NCBI RefSeq assembly: GCF_024508275.1 | Contig: NZ_CP101989.1 | Coordinates: 3,224,001-3,288,000, forward strand | Reading direction: 5' to 3' | Source of the DNA: Cellulomonas wangsupingiae | GTDB taxonomy: Bacteria > Actinomycetota > Actinomycetes > Actinomycetales > Cellulomonadaceae | DNA length: 64,000 bases | Part shown: piece by piece, positions 19,531-27,821 of the stretch | Layout: each line of letters starts with the position of its first letter | Position numbering within the stretch: the first letter of the stretch is position 1 | Notes under the pieces: generated by a model | What the model saw: the letters and a program-made list of their open reading frames with translations, nothing else | What the model was told of the DNA's origin: nothing | The model's database searches: none | Translations under genes and position numbers: made by a program

Positions 19531-20019
19531 TCATCCGCGGGCGGATCCGTCCCGGCCCACCGCATCCAGGACGTGCGCGTCCGCGCAGCCGCGTGCGAAC
19601 CCCGCGATCCGGCGGTCGACGTCCCGCTGCAGCACGACCCGCCCGATCCGTTCGGCCACCGGCGCCAGCCACGCCGGCCGGCACGTGAAGCTGTACCGCC
19701 AGACGGCGCGCGTCCCGCCGTCCGGCAGCGGGGTGAAGCGCCACCCGCCGGCCATGACGGCGAAGAACCACGGCCCCTCGACCATCTTCATACCGACGTT
19801 CGTCGGCGGCTTGTACGAGACGTACTCGCTGACCATCCGCAGCCCGGAGCGGTGGTGCGTCAGCGTCCGCACACCCTTGGCCGGGACCGTCGCGCCGTCG
19901 AGGAACGACTGCCGTCGGATGAACGGGTCCCAGCGCAGCCGGGTGGCTCCTGTCGTCTGCGACACCGCGAACGCCACGTCGGGCGGCACGGGCACGTCGA
20001 CGCTCGACTCCACGATCAT
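19531..20019 (-). CDS. SRPBCC (START-like) domain protein
   Basis: A 162-residue protein with the SRPBCC helix-grip fold pattern: MIVESSVDVPVPPDVAFAVS at the N-terminus, a conserved RLRWDPFIRR segment, a central antiparallel sheet (GLRMVSEYVSYKPPTNVGMK) and a long C-terminal helix that ends in AGFARGCADA. The family binds hydrophobic ligands in a deep pocket; ligand unknown. The ATG at 20019 is the natural N-terminus of the fold. It lies immediately downstream of nadE on the same strand (9 bp after the nadE stop), so it may be cotranscribed with the NAD operon, though no link to NAD metabolism is known to me. Confidence 0.75.
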   Translation of the reverse strand: MIVESSVDVPVPPDVAFAVSQTTGATRLRWDPFIRRQSFLDGATVPAKGVRTLTHHRSGLRMVSEYVSYKPPTNVGMKMVEGPWFFAVMAGGWRFTPLPDGGTRAVWRYSFTCRPAWLAPVAERIGRVVLQRDVDRRIAGFARGCADAHVLDAVGRDGSARG

Positions 20020-20028
20020 CCGCCGACC

Positions 20029-21939
20029 CTACGGCGCACCGGGCACTCCGACGTCCGGCACCGACCCCGTCGGCTGCAGTTCACCTGGACGTGGCTCGGC
20101 GGTCGCGTGCGACCAGTGGTTCGCCAGCGGCATCCGCCGGTCCCGCCCGAACGAGAGCGTGGAGATCTTGATCCGGATCGGCACCTGCCGCCGCTTGAAC
20201 TCGCTGCGGTCCACGAGCGTCAGCACACGGTTGACGGTGCTCGCCGCCACCTGCCGGTCCCACCCGTCGGCGACCAGGGTGTCGGCCAGCTCGCCGGCGC
20301 TGGCGTGGTCCTCGAGGAACGCGAGCAGCAGACGGTCCAGGACCGGGTACTCCGGCAGCGAGTCGCTGTCCTGCTGCCCGGGGGCCAGCTCCGCGCTCGC
20401 GGGCTTGGTGATCGTCGAGACGGGGATCGGAGGCACCAGCCCGGCAGCGTCGGCGCGGTCGTTGCGCCACTGCGCGAGCCCGTAGACCCCGGGCAGGACC
20501 GCGCCGTCCTTCATGGTGACGGTGGTCTTCAGCAGGTCGCCCAGCGGGTTGGGAGCCGTGCCGCAGGAGTCCCCGTAGAGCGTGAAGTAGCCGACGGCGC
20601 TCTCCGAGCGGTTACCGGTCGTGCAGACCAGCGCACCGGTCGCGTTCGCGATCGTCATGAGGGTCGTCCCCCGCAGCCGTGCCTGCAGGTTCTCCCAGGC
20701 GACCGGGTGCCCGGTGTCGCCGGTCCTGTCGGTCAGCAGCCGGGCCAGCACCTGCTCGCGCTCGAGGTGGGCGTCCGTGATCGGCACGACGTCGAACCGG
20801 ATGCCGAGGTTCTCCGTCAGCGCACGTGCGTCGGTGACGGACCCGTCCGAGGAGTACGGGCCGGGCATCCCGATCCCCCACACCGCGTCCGGCCCCAGCG
20901 CGTCCACGGCGATCGTGGCCGCCAGGGCGGAGTCGATCCCGCCGGACAGGCCGAGCACGACCTTCGGCAGACCGACGCGTGTGCAGTAGTCCCGGAACCC
21001 GGTGACCAGCGCGGTGTACACCTCGTCGTCGACCTCGCGCGGTGCGGTGAGGGGCGGCGCGGGCAGTGTGCACCGCCGGGTGTGGGTGGCGCCGAGGTCC
21101 ACCACGTCCCACGACCGCCCAGGGTCGACCTCGGGTGCGACCGGGAGGTCGACGGTGATGAGGTCGGTCTCGAACGACCGTGCACGAGCGATGACGTCGC
21201 CGTCACCGTCCACGGCGAACGAACCGCCGTCGAACACGAGCTCGTCCTGCCCGCCGACGGCGTTGACGTACGCGATCGGCACGCGTGCGTTCCTCGCCGC
21301 GGCCGCGACGGTCGCCTCGCGGAGCTGCTGCTTGCCGACGTGGTACGGCGAGGCGTTCAGCACGACGACGACCTGCGCACCGCCCCGGCGCATCTCCTGC
21401 ACCAGCTCGTCGCTCCACACGTCCTCGCACACCAGCACGCCGAACGTCACCGGACCGTCCGGGGTCTGCACCTGGTACAGGTCCTGCTGCCTCGCACCGG
21501 CCTCGAAGTGCCGCGCGTCGTCGAAGACCGGGTACGTCGGCAGCAGCGTCTTGGCGTGCCCGCCACGCACGGTCCCCCGCTGGGCGACCACGGCGACGTT
21601 GCGCAGCGAGCGGGACTGCGCGTCGGTCATCCACCCCGTGGGCCGTGCACCGCCGGCCACCGGCAGGCAGCCGGTGACCCACGGTGCCCCGAGCAGGGCG
21701 ACCGTGCGGTCCGTGGACCGTGCGACCTGACGTGTCGCGTCCATGGCGGCACGGACGAACTCCGGCTCGGCCAGCAGGTCCTCGACGGGGTAGCCGCACA
21801 CCGCCATCTCCGGGGTCAGCACGACGTCCGCGTGCAGCGACTCGGCCGTGGACACCGCGTGCGCCATGGCGGCGGCGTTGCCCGCCATGTCACCGACACG
21901 CACGGGCAGCTGCGCCAGGGCGACTCGAAGTGCGGTCAT
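20029..21939 (-). CDS. nadE: Glutamine-dependent NAD+ synthetase
   Basis: A 636-residue two-domain enzyme converting nicotinic acid adenine dinucleotide to NAD+ with ATP and glutamine. The N-terminal nitrilase-type glutaminase has its Glu-Lys-Cys triad in [22 protein letters not shown] and GVLVCEDVW. The synthetase domain has the pyrophosphatase loop [13 protein letters not shown]. Length fits the fused glutaminase-synthetase type. It is the last NAD gene of the pncB-pncA-nrtR-nadE unit; its ATG overlaps the nrtR stop as ATGA, implying coupled translation, and GAAGGA lies just upstream. Control is probably through NrtR at the pncB promoter. Confidence 0.95.
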   Translation of the reverse strand: MTALRVALAQLPVRVGDMAGNAAAMAHAVSTAESLHADVVLTPEMAVCGYPVEDLLAEPEFVRAAMDATRQVARSTDRTVALLGAPWVTGCLPVAGGARPTGWMTDAQSRSLRNVAVVAQRGTVRGGHAKTLLPTYPVFDDARHFEAGARQQDLYQVQTPDGPVTFGVLVCEDVWSDELVQEMRRGGAQVVVVLNASPYHVGKQQLREATVAAAARNARVPIAYVNAVGGQDELVFDGGSFAVDGDGDVIARARSFETDLITVDLPVAPEVDPGRSWDVVDLGATHTRRCTLPAPPLTAPREVDDEVYTALVTGFRDYCTRVGLPKVVLGLSGGIDSALAATIAVDALGPDAVWGIGMPGPYSSDGSVTDARALTENLGIRFDVVPITDAHLEREQVLARLLTDRTGDTGHPVAWENLQARLRGTTLMTIANATGALVCTTGNRSESAVGYFTLYGDSCGTAPNPLGDLLKTTVTMKDGAVLPGVYGLAQWRNDRADAAGLVPPIPVSTITKPASAELAPGQQDSDSLPEYPVLDRLLLAFLEDHASAGELADTLVADGWDRQVAASTVNRVLTLVDRSEFKRRQVPIRIKISTLSFGRDRRMPLANHWSHATAEPRPGELQPTGSVPDVGVPGAP

Positions 21940-22742
21940 CGGTCCTTCTCGTGGGTGCTCAGCGCGCGGGCGTCGTCCGGGCGCATCAGTGGCGGCGTCA
22001 GCGTCGTGGGGCCGTCGGTGACGGCCGTGTACAGGGCGGCCGGGCGTCCCGAGCCGCCCGTGAGGCGACGCTCGGTGCCGGACGTCGGACGGACGAACCC
22101 CTCGGTCCCCTTGACCCAGCGGCGGAAGTTCGACCGGTCCAGGCGGGTTCCCCACACCGCCTCGTACACGTGCTGCAGCTCGCCGAGGGTGAAGTGCTCG
22201 GGGACGAAGGCCGTCGCCAGCGGCGTGTACTCGATCTTCGCCGCGACACGGTCCACGGCGTCGGCCAGGATCCGGGCGTGGTCGAACGCGAGCTCGGGGG
22301 CGTCACCGTCGTCGTTCCCGCCGGTCAGGCCCGGCAGGTCGAGGTCGGACACGTCCCACCAGCGCGCGTTGCGCGCGTCGGATCCCGCCTGCGGGTCCGG
22401 CAGGTTCGGCGCGAACGCGACGTGGGCGACGGACACCACCCGCATGCGGGGGTCACGTCCCGGCGTGCCGTACGTGCCGAGCTGCTCGAGGTGCCCGGCG
22501 AACTGCTCGACGCCGGTCTCCTCGGCCAGCTCGCGCCACGCGGCGTCGGCGATGTCCTCGTCGATGTTCACGAACCCGCCGGGCAGCGCCCACGCGCCCG
22601 CGTACGGGTCGTCGGCCCGCTCGATCAGCAGCACCTTGAGCGCACCGTCACGGACCGTGAAGATGCACAGGTCGACCGTGACGGCGAACGGCGGGTAGTC
22701 GTGCGGGTCGTACCCCTCGGGCGCCTGCGCGTGGGTGGTCAT
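21936..22742 (-). CDS. nrtR: NrtR-type Nudix transcriptional regulator of NAD metabolism
   Basis: A 268-residue protein with an N-terminal Nudix domain (residues about 20-155) and a C-terminal winged-helix region (about 175-255, including [17 protein letters not shown] and [14 protein letters not shown]). That pairing and its position among pncB, pncA and nadE identify NrtR, the ADP-ribose-responsive repressor of NAD synthesis genes. The Nudix box is fully conserved ([20 protein letters not shown] then TGV), so residual pyrophosphatase activity is possible. I start at ATG 22742, preceded by GAAGGGAA, rather than ATG 22778. Probable operators are at 24790-24812 and 24843-24861, which would make it autoregulated. 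Confidence 0.88.
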   Translation of the reverse strand: MTTHAQAPEGYDPHDYPPFAVTVDLCIFTVRDGALKVLLIERADDPYAGAWALPGGFVNIDEDIADAAWRELAEETGVEQFAGHLEQLGTYGTPGRDPRMRVVSVAHVAFAPNLPDPQAGSDARNARWWDVSDLDLPGLTGGNDDGDAPELAFDHARILADAVDRVAAKIEYTPLATAFVPEHFTLGELQHVYEAVWGTRLDRSNFRRWVKGTEGFVRPTSGTERRLTGGSGRPAALYTAVTDGPTTLTPPLMRPDDARALSTHEKDR

Positions 22743-22810
22743 CGGTGCGTTCCCTTCGTGGGCCGTGGCGTCGGGCACGGCGGTGTGTCGTTCTGTCGAG
22801 GGCCGCGAGG

Positions 22811-23410
22811 TCAGCGGGACTCGTCCAGGATGATCTTGTTGCGGGCCAGCTCGGTCAGCGCCTTGCTCGCGGTGGCGGCACCGACCGCAGCGGTCAGGTC
22901 GGTCAGGACCGCCACGGTCGTCGGACCGTGGCGGCGGGCGTCCAGCGCGGTCGCCTTGACGCAGAAGTCCGTCGCGATCCCCACGACGTCCACGTGAGCG
23001 ATGTTCCGCTCCATCAGCAGGTCCGCCAGGCGCTCGCGGCCGTCGACCGGGTCGACGATCCGGCCCTGGAACCCCGAGTAGTCCTGCCGGGACTCACCCT
23101 TGACGACGTGCACGGTCCGCTCGGGCAGGGTGAGGTCCGGGTGGTAGTCCGCGCCCGGGGTGCCGGCGACGCAGTGCACCGGCCAGGTGCTCACGTAGTC
23201 CGGGTCGCCGTCGGTGGCGAAGTGCCCGTCGTTGGTGTCCGGCAGCGGGGCGTGCCAGTCGCGGGTCGCGACGATGGTGTCGTACCGGGCCCCGGTGCGC
23301 GCGAGGTAGTCGCTGATCTGCCGGGCGACGGCCGCGCCGCCGGTCACGGCGAGCGTGCCGCCCTCGCAGAAGTCGTTCTGCACGTCCACGACGATCAGTG
23401 CGGTCCTCAT
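22811..23410 (-). CDS. pncA: Nicotinamidase
   Basis: A 199-residue cysteine hydrolase of the isochorismatase fold that deamidates nicotinamide to nicotinate, feeding PncB. The catalytic triad is visible: Asp in [14 protein letters not shown], Lys in HVVKGES and Cys in [15 protein letters not shown]. The metal-site region [16 protein letters not shown] is intact. The ATG at 23410 follows GGAAGGA. It sits 34 bp after pncB and 68 bp before nrtR on the same strand, in one apparent transcription unit. The same enzyme type activates pyrazinamide in mycobacteria. Confidence 0.95.
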   Translation of the reverse strand: MRTALIVVDVQNDFCEGGTLAVTGGAAVARQISDYLARTGARYDTIVATRDWHAPLPDTNDGHFATDGDPDYVSTWPVHCVAGTPGADYHPDLTLPERTVHVVKGESRQDYSGFQGRIVDPVDGRERLADLLMERNIAHVDVVGIATDFCVKATALDARRHGPTTVAVLTDLTAAVGAATASKALTELARNKIILDESR

Positions 23411-23444
23411 GCTGCGGTCCTTCCGAGGAGGGGGGTCAGGGGGC

Positions 23445-24800
23445 TCATGCGCCGGCTCCGATCAGGTTGCCGAGGGCGGTGGGGTCCGCGACCAGGCGCG
23501 GGGTCCCGGGTGCGAGGTCCAGGTCGAGCGCGGTCAGCTCGGCCTTCGCGCCGCGGTGGTGGGCGCGGATCTCGGCGAGAGACGGGTGGTGCACGACGTG
23601 CCCGTCGCGGATCACCGCGACCTGCAGCGCGCGGCCCGGTCCGGTCTCCGGGGCGCCGGGCAGGTGCCGCACGACGACGACCTCACGGGTCGCGTGACCC
23701 TGGTGGTCCAGGGACCGGTAGGCGACCTTGCGGCCACCGACGCTGCCCTTGCTGGTGGCCTTCTTCGCGACCGGACGCATCGGGGCGTACGGGCCGGGCT
23801 CGTCGGCGACCGCGACGAGCTTGTAGACCATCCCGGCGGTCGGGTGACCCGACCCGCCGACGAGCCTGGTCCCGGCGCCGTACAGGTCGACGGGTGCGTC
23901 GGCCAGCGCGGCGATCGTGTACTCGTCCAGGTCGGAGGTGACCGAGATCTTCGTGCTCGTGGCACCCAGGGAGTCCAGCAGGGCGCGGGCCCTGCGTGCC
24001 TCGTCACCCAGGTCCCCGGAGTCCAGGCGGATGCCGCCGAGGTTCGTCCCGGCAGCCTCGACGGCGGTACGGATGCCCTGCGGGATGTCGTAGGTGTCCA
24101 CCAGCAGCGTGGTCCCCGTCCCGAGGGCCGCGACCTGGGAGGCGAACGCCTCGCGCTCGCTGGTGTGCCCGAGGGTGAACGCGTGGGCGGCGGTGCCGCG
24201 GGTGGGCACGCCGTACTGGAACCCGGCCTGCAGGTTGCTGGTGGAGGCGAACCCGGCGAGGTAGGCGGCTCGCGCGGCCGCGACGGCGGCACTCTCGTTC
24301 GTGCGCCGGCTGCCCATCTCGAGCAGCGGTCGGCCGTCGGCAGCGCTGACCATCCGGGCCGCGGCGGAGGCGATCGCGCTGTCGTGGTTGAGGATCGACA
24401 GGATCAGCGTCTCGAGGATGACGCACTCGGCGAACGTCCCGGAGACCGTCAGGACGGGGCTGTTCGGGAAGTAGATGTCACCTTCGCGGTACGCGTCGAT
24501 GTTCCCCGTGAACTGGTAGCCGAGCAGGTGGTCGGCGGTGTGCCCGTCGATGACGCCGGTGTCCAGGAGCCAGGCGACCCGGTGCGTGTCGAACGTGAAG
24601 CTCTCGATGGCCTCGACGATGCGGCCGAGACCTGCCACGACGCCGTACCTGCGCCCGTCGGGCAGGCGGCGGGCGAAGGCCTCGAAGACCGCCTGGTGGT
24701 GAGCGGTGCCGTCGGCGAGGGCGGCGCGGAGCATGGTGAGCTCGTAGTGGTCGGTCAGCATCGCGGTGCTGGTCGCGGCCGCCGTCGTCATTGTGGTCAT
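23445..24800 (-). CDS. pncB: Nicotinate phosphoribosyltransferase
   Basis: A 451-residue enzyme joining nicotinate to PRPP to give nicotinate mononucleotide. The N-terminus MLTDHYELTML, SFTFDTHRVAWLLDTG, the GSRRTNESAAVAAARAAYLA stretch and IRLDSGDLGDEARRARALLD are characteristic. It heads the NAD salvage unit. I place the start at ATG 24800 because a near-consensus promoter (TTGACC-17-CATAAT) ends exactly 7 nt before it, predicting a leaderless transcript beginning at this ATG. In-frame upstream codons (ATG 24809, TTG 24836) fall inside that promoter; ATG 24791 is a downstream alternative. Confidence 0.93.
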   Translation of the reverse strand: MTTMTTAAATSTAMLTDHYELTMLRAALADGTAHHQAVFEAFARRLPDGRRYGVVAGLGRIVEAIESFTFDTHRVAWLLDTGVIDGHTADHLLGYQFTGNIDAYREGDIYFPNSPVLTVSGTFAECVILETLILSILNHDSAIASAAARMVSAADGRPLLEMGSRRTNESAAVAAARAAYLAGFASTSNLQAGFQYGVPTRGTAAHAFTLGHTSEREAFASQVAALGTGTTLLVDTYDIPQGIRTAVEAAGTNLGGIRLDSGDLGDEARRARALLDSLGATSTKISVTSDLDEYTIAALADAPVDLYGAGTRLVGGSGHPTAGMVYKLVAVADEPGPYAPMRPVAKKATSKGSVGGRKVAYRSLDHQGHATREVVVVRHLPGAPETGPGRALQVAVIRDGHVVHHPSLAEIRAHHRGAKAELTALDLDLAPGTPRLVADPTALGNLIGAGA

Positions 24801-24812
24801 GTTGACCATTAT
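24790..24812. promoter_or_regulatory. Putative NrtR operator 1
   Basis: A 23-bp palindrome with core TGGTCATGTTGACCA (24794-24808) and matching outer AT pairs. It overlaps the -10 box and start codon of pncB, an ideal repression position. Assignment to NrtR rests on the adjacent nrtR gene. Confidence 0.65.
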
Positions 24813-24836
24813 GGTGTTCGGGTCTGACGAGGTCAA
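24808..24836 (-). promoter_or_regulatory. Sigma-70-type promoter of pncB, predicted leaderless
   Basis: On the minus strand TTGACC (24836-24831) and CATAAT (24813-24808) are separated by exactly 17 bp, five of six matches to consensus in each box. Seven nucleotides then separate the -10 box from the ATG at 24800, so transcription should begin at or next to the start codon. Confidence 0.75.
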
Positions 24837-24842
24837 GCAATT

Positions 24843-24861
24843 TATGGTCGACCCGACCCTA
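24843..24861. promoter_or_regulatory. Putative NrtR operator 2
   Basis: TATGGTCGACCCGACCCTA is an imperfect 19-bp palindrome with the same GGTC-N5-GACC core spacing as operator 1. It lies just upstream of the pncB -35 box; the two centres are 51 bp apart, close to five helical turns. Confidence 0.5.
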
Positions 24862-24887
24862 ACCTGGAGTGGCGTGCCTCACACCTC

Positions 24888-24950
24888 AAGGTGACGACGA
24901 TCCACAGGGCCAAGGGCCCGGAGCGGGACGCGTGCCTCGTCGCGCTGTGA
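24888..24950 (+). pseudogene. Remnant of a UvrD-type helicase gene
   Basis: Sixty-three bases translate as KVTTIHRAKGPERDACLVAL followed by a stop. This copies the helicase motif V segment VTTIHKAKGLEWDACL at about 727-775 of this window, fused directly to the last residues LVAL and stop of such a gene (compare the end at 1167). Everything between motif V and the C-terminus is missing, and two conserved residues (L to P, W to R) are altered. It is far too short to be functional and overlaps no other gene. Confidence 0.6.
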
Positions 24951-25054
24951 CGAACCGCCCACCCCGGAGCGGGACGTGTACCGCCGCTGCGGTCGGGCCG
25001 CGCGGGTAGGCTCCCGGACGAGCCGAGTCGACGGCTGACCAGGAGGAACGAACG

Positions 25055-25774
25055 GTGGAGACCACGTCCGCACGCACCACGCCGACGCCGGGGACGGCCC
25101 CACCACCGCGGCTCAGCCGCGACGGCAGCGTGCACGTCACCGACGAGCGGGTCAACACCGTCACGCACCTCGCGGCGAGCTGCTTCGCGCTCGTCGGGGG
25201 CGCCGTGCTCGTCGCCCAGGCGGTCACCGAGGGCGACCTCTGGAAGGTCGTCGGGCTCAGCGTCTACGCCGCGTCCGTGCTCCTGCTGTTCGTCGCCAGC
25301 ACGCTGCACCACGGCATCGACCGGGGGCCGCGCGTCAACGGCGTGCTGCGGACGCTCGACTACGCGTCGGTGTTCGTCCTGATCGCCGGGTCGGTGACGC
25401 CGCTGGTGCTGGTGCTGTTCCGCAACGCGTACGGCTGGGCCGTGCTGGGAGCGGTCTGGGTGGTCGCCGCCATCGGCATCGCGCTGCGGTCGGCGCTGCG
25501 CGAGCTGCCCAAGTACGTGACGAACACGCTGTACATCGCGATGGGCTGGATGCCGGTGGTGCTCGTCGGCGCCGGTGTCGCCCTGCCCGTGGGGGCGTAC
25601 GTGCTGATGGCCGCCGGTGGGCTGGTCTACAGCGTCGGGTTCGTCGTGTTCGTCGTCGAGCGGCCCAACCCCCTGCCCGGCGTGCTCGGCTTCCACGAGA
25701 TCTGGCACGTGCTGGTGGTGCTCGCCTCCGTGCTGCACTACCTGCTGATGTACCGGTACGTGCTCCCCGCCTGA
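25055..25774 (+). CDS. Hemolysin III family (PAQR-like) membrane protein
   Basis: A 239-residue integral membrane protein with seven hydrophobic segments after a soluble 40-residue N-terminus. Family metal-binding positions are present: Ser-x3-His in ASTLHHGID, Asp in RTLDYASVFVLIAG, and the C-terminal HEIWHVLVVLASVLHY histidines. These proteins share a fold with adiponectin receptors and are thought to be zinc-dependent lipid hydrolases (ceramidase-like); the hemolysin name is historical. The GTG at 25055 is preceded by AGGAGG at 25041-25046. It is monocistronic, divergent from pncB, with the helicase remnant in between. Confidence 0.9.
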   Translation: METTSARTTPTPGTAPPPRLSRDGSVHVTDERVNTVTHLAASCFALVGGAVLVAQAVTEGDLWKVVGLSVYAASVLLLFVASTLHHGIDRGPRVNGVLRTLDYASVFVLIAGSVTPLVLVLFRNAYGWAVLGAVWVVAAIGIALRSALRELPKYVTNTLYIAMGWMPVVLVGAGVALPVGAYVLMAAGGLVYSVGFVVFVVERPNPLPGVLGFHEIWHVLVVLASVLHYLLMYRYVLPA

Positions 25775-25977
25775 CAACCGTGCCCAGCCGGCGCCTGCGC
25801 CGCGACGAGCGCCGGGGTGGCCGGCGTGCGCACCTCCGTCGGACCGGTCGGCGCGGGCAGGTCGACGCCGTCGTCGTCGGGCCCCTTGCGTCGTGGACCG
25901 CGGTTGCGTGCCTGGAGCCGGGGGTCGGCGAGCAGCATGCGCAGCCGGCGGGGTCGCAGGGCGGTCGGCAGCCACAC
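25738..25977 (-). CDS. Possible small hypothetical protein (79 aa)
   Basis: A GTG-started frame encoding a basic N-terminus (LRPRRLRMLLADPRLQARNR) and a Pro/Thr-rich middle (DLPAPTGPTEVRTPATPALV). It overlaps the convergent hemolysin III gene by 37 bp at its 3' end. No ribosome site is evident and no family is recognised. It is listed because the composition is less shadow-like than other frames here, but it may not be a gene. Confidence 0.25.
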   Translation of the reverse strand: MWLPTALRPRRLRMLLADPRLQARNRGPRRKGPDDDGVDLPAPTGPTEVRTPATPALVAAQAPAGHGCQAGSTYRYISR

Positions 25978-26114
25978 GATCCCGACGAGGCCTCCGCCAC
26001 CGGCTCTGACCAGCCTGTACCGTCGACCTCGTCAGCCGCAGCGGCCCTCACCGCCGCACGCGGACGACACGGGTGTTGTCCCGTGGTTTCCACGAATGAA
26101 ACCCCTCATCACCC
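25978..26114. other. Spacer before tRNA-Lys
   Basis: No gene is supported. The stretch is moderately GC-rich and becomes AT-richer just before the tRNA (26075-26105), where its promoter presumably lies, but I cannot assign definite boxes. Confidence 0.3.
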
Positions 26115-26187
26115 GGGCCTCTAGCTCAACTGGCAGAGCAGCGGACTTTTAATCCGCGGGTTGTGGGTTCGATCCCCACGGGGCCCA
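26115..26187 (+). tRNA. tRNA-Lys (anticodon TTT)
   Basis: A 73-nt cloverleaf. The acceptor stem pairs 26115-26121 with 26180-26186 with one G-U pair; the anticodon stem GCGGA/TCCGC frames the loop CTTTTAA, giving anticodon TTT at 26148-26150; the T-loop TTCGATC is standard. The CCA end is not encoded. Confidence 0.95.
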
Positions 26188-26241
26188 CCCGCGCGGTGCT
26201 CCCGCGAGACCGCGCCTGCCCCGCCGAGCGGCCGACCCCCG

Positions 26242-27153
26242 TCAGTCGGTCTGATCCGGGTCCAGCATGGCGGCGGCCGCCTCCATGTCCTTCTCGGCCC
26301 GGGTGGTGAGCGCGAACAGTGCGTACACGACCGGGAACGCCTCCCACAGGTGCCGGGCCTGCGCGGCGAGGCCGGCGTGCACGCGTCCTCCCGCCTCCTC
26401 GTACGCCGCGAGGCTCACGCGGAGCATCTCCTCGCCGCCCGCCCCGTACTGGGCGGAGAAGTCGCGTGCGGGGTCGTCGACGCGGGCCGTGGTCCAGTCG
26501 AGGACGCCGGTGATGACGCCGTCGTCGTCGAGCAGTACGTGCGCGGGGTAGATCTCGCCGTGCGTCATGACCGTGTGGTCCGGCCAGCAGACGTCGTCGT
26601 CGAGCCACGCCTGCCACGCGTCCACGAGCGCGGGGGCGACCGTGAACTCGTCGCACACCCGGGCGACGTCGTCCCGCCACACCTGGCGGACCCGCGCGGC
26701 GGTGCGGACCTCCACCTCCGCGACCGCGGCCTGCTCGACCCGCACCGAGTGCAGCCGCGCGAGCAGCCGGCCCAGCCGCAGGGCGTAGTCGGGCGACGCG
26801 GGGTCCATGTGCCAGACGGGCTCCCCCGCGTCCGACAGCGTGAGGCCGGGCGCACCCGGCAGCGCGGGGTACGCCACGATCCCGGGCGCGCGGACCTGCC
26901 AGTCGGGGACGGCCACCCCGTCGTCGGCCAGCACCGGGCGCACGAGGTCGAGGATGCGCACCTCGGCTGACATGCCTGCGGAGACGTCCGGGCGACGGGG
27001 CAGGCGCAGGACCCAGCGGCGCCCGGCCCGGTCGTCGGCCATGACGACGCGGTAGTCGAGGCCCGCGTCGTTGACGGCCACGGTGGCGGGGTCCAGGTGC
27101 AGCCCGTGCGCCGCGGCGAGGGTCACGGCGTCGGTGGCGTCGGTCGTGGTCAT
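26242..27153 (-). CDS. Macrolide 2'-phosphotransferase (Mph)-like kinase
   Basis: A 303-residue aminoglycoside/macrolide phosphotransferase-fold protein. It follows Mph enzymes closely: AGLDYRVVMADDRAGRRWVL then RLPRRPDVSA near the N-terminus (nucleotide-binding lobe), WQAWLDDDVCWPDH in the middle, the catalytic loop THGEIYPAHVLLDDDG, and GVLDWTTARVDDPARDF for metal binding. The loop has Glu where the kinase family normally has the catalytic Asp (HGD). The likely role is GTP-dependent phosphorylation of macrolides, but activity is uncertain with that change. ATG 27153 fits the family N-terminus; the ribosome site is weak. It stands alone between tRNA-Lys and a regulator gene. Confidence 0.8.
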   Translation of the reverse strand: MTTTDATDAVTLAAAHGLHLDPATVAVNDAGLDYRVVMADDRAGRRWVLRLPRRPDVSAGMSAEVRILDLVRPVLADDGVAVPDWQVRAPGIVAYPALPGAPGLTLSDAGEPVWHMDPASPDYALRLGRLLARLHSVRVEQAAVAEVEVRTAARVRQVWRDDVARVCDEFTVAPALVDAWQAWLDDDVCWPDHTVMTHGEIYPAHVLLDDDGVITGVLDWTTARVDDPARDFSAQYGAGGEEMLRVSLAAYEEAGGRVHAGLAAQARHLWEAFPVVYALFALTTRAEKDMEAAAAMLDPDQTD

Positions 27154-27367
27154 GCCCGCACAGTGCCATTCGCCCTCGGGAGGGTTCGAGGCATTTCGGT
27201 GCGAGGGTCGCGCCCGAGCTCCCGACCGCACAGCCCACCGGGAGCCTGCCAGTGGGTACGTCGCCCAGAGGACGACCCCCGCGTCCGGCTGGTCCGGTGA
27301 CCGCGACGGACGCCACGACGCCCCTGTCGCCGCTGCCCGCGATCCCGGGCCGACCTCGGCGGCGCGG

Positions 27368-27745
27368 TCAGCGCAGGGCGGTGACCAGCTTGGCCGTCGC
27401 GGACCCGGCCGACGGGCTCGAGGTCGTGCCGACGACGGCCATCGCCGAGACGAGCGCCGCGATCTCGCCGGCGTCGAGCTCGACCACCGCGGTCCGGCGC
27501 GCGGGCGCGAGGGCGATCCCGCCTCCTCGTCCCGGTCGGGTCGTGAACGGCACGCCGGCGTCGCGCAGCCGCTCGACGTCGCGCTCCACGGTCCGCGTCG
27601 ACACGCCGACCCGGTCCGCGAGAACGCGTGCCGTCAGGGTCCCGCCGTGGCCGAGCAGCTCGAGGATGCGGTGGTGGCGCTCCACCCGGCGCAACGCGAG
27701 GTGCCCGTCGCGGGAGGCGGCAGCGAGCGTGTGACGAGCGTCCAT
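27368..27745 (-). CDS. Short HTH regulator (truncated WYL/DeoR-type)
   Basis: A 125-residue protein with a winged-helix DNA-binding domain: RVERHHRILELLGHGGTLTA, then the recognition region RVGVSTRTVERDVERLRDAG and the wing FTTRPGRGGGIAL. This is the N-terminal module of YafY-type WYL regulators, which usually run to about 320 residues with a WYL ligand domain. Here the protein ends shortly after the linker segment DAGEIAALVSAMAVVG. It may be a natural short form or the product of truncation. It is divergent from the NTF2-like/GNAT pair 76 bp away and may regulate it. Confidence 0.7.
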   Translation of the reverse strand: MDARHTLAAASRDGHLALRRVERHHRILELLGHGGTLTARVLADRVGVSTRTVERDVERLRDAGVPFTTRPGRGGGIALAPARRTAVVELDAGEIAALVSAMAVVGTTSSPSAGSATAKLVTALR

Positions 27746-27787
27746 CCCCCGACTCAACACCGTCGCAGGCGTGTCGGTGAAGGGCCC

Positions 27788-27793
27788 TAGCGT
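27788..27793 (+). promoter_or_regulatory. Possible -10 box of the NTF2-like/GNAT pair
   Basis: TAGCGT followed by CGAGGGC. A similar TArCGTCGAG string lies upstream of both OYE-family genes (2470 and 31007), suggesting a shared promoter type. No convincing -35 box is visible. Confidence 0.3.
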
Positions 27794-27821
27794 CGAGGGC
27801 ACGACAGGAGGGAGACGACCC

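Noticed and set aside
18727..22698. A 1323-codon plus-strand open frame across nadE and nrtR
   Set aside because: It is antisense to genes with catalytic motifs in place and its product has His/Arg/Gly-rich shadow composition with no domain.
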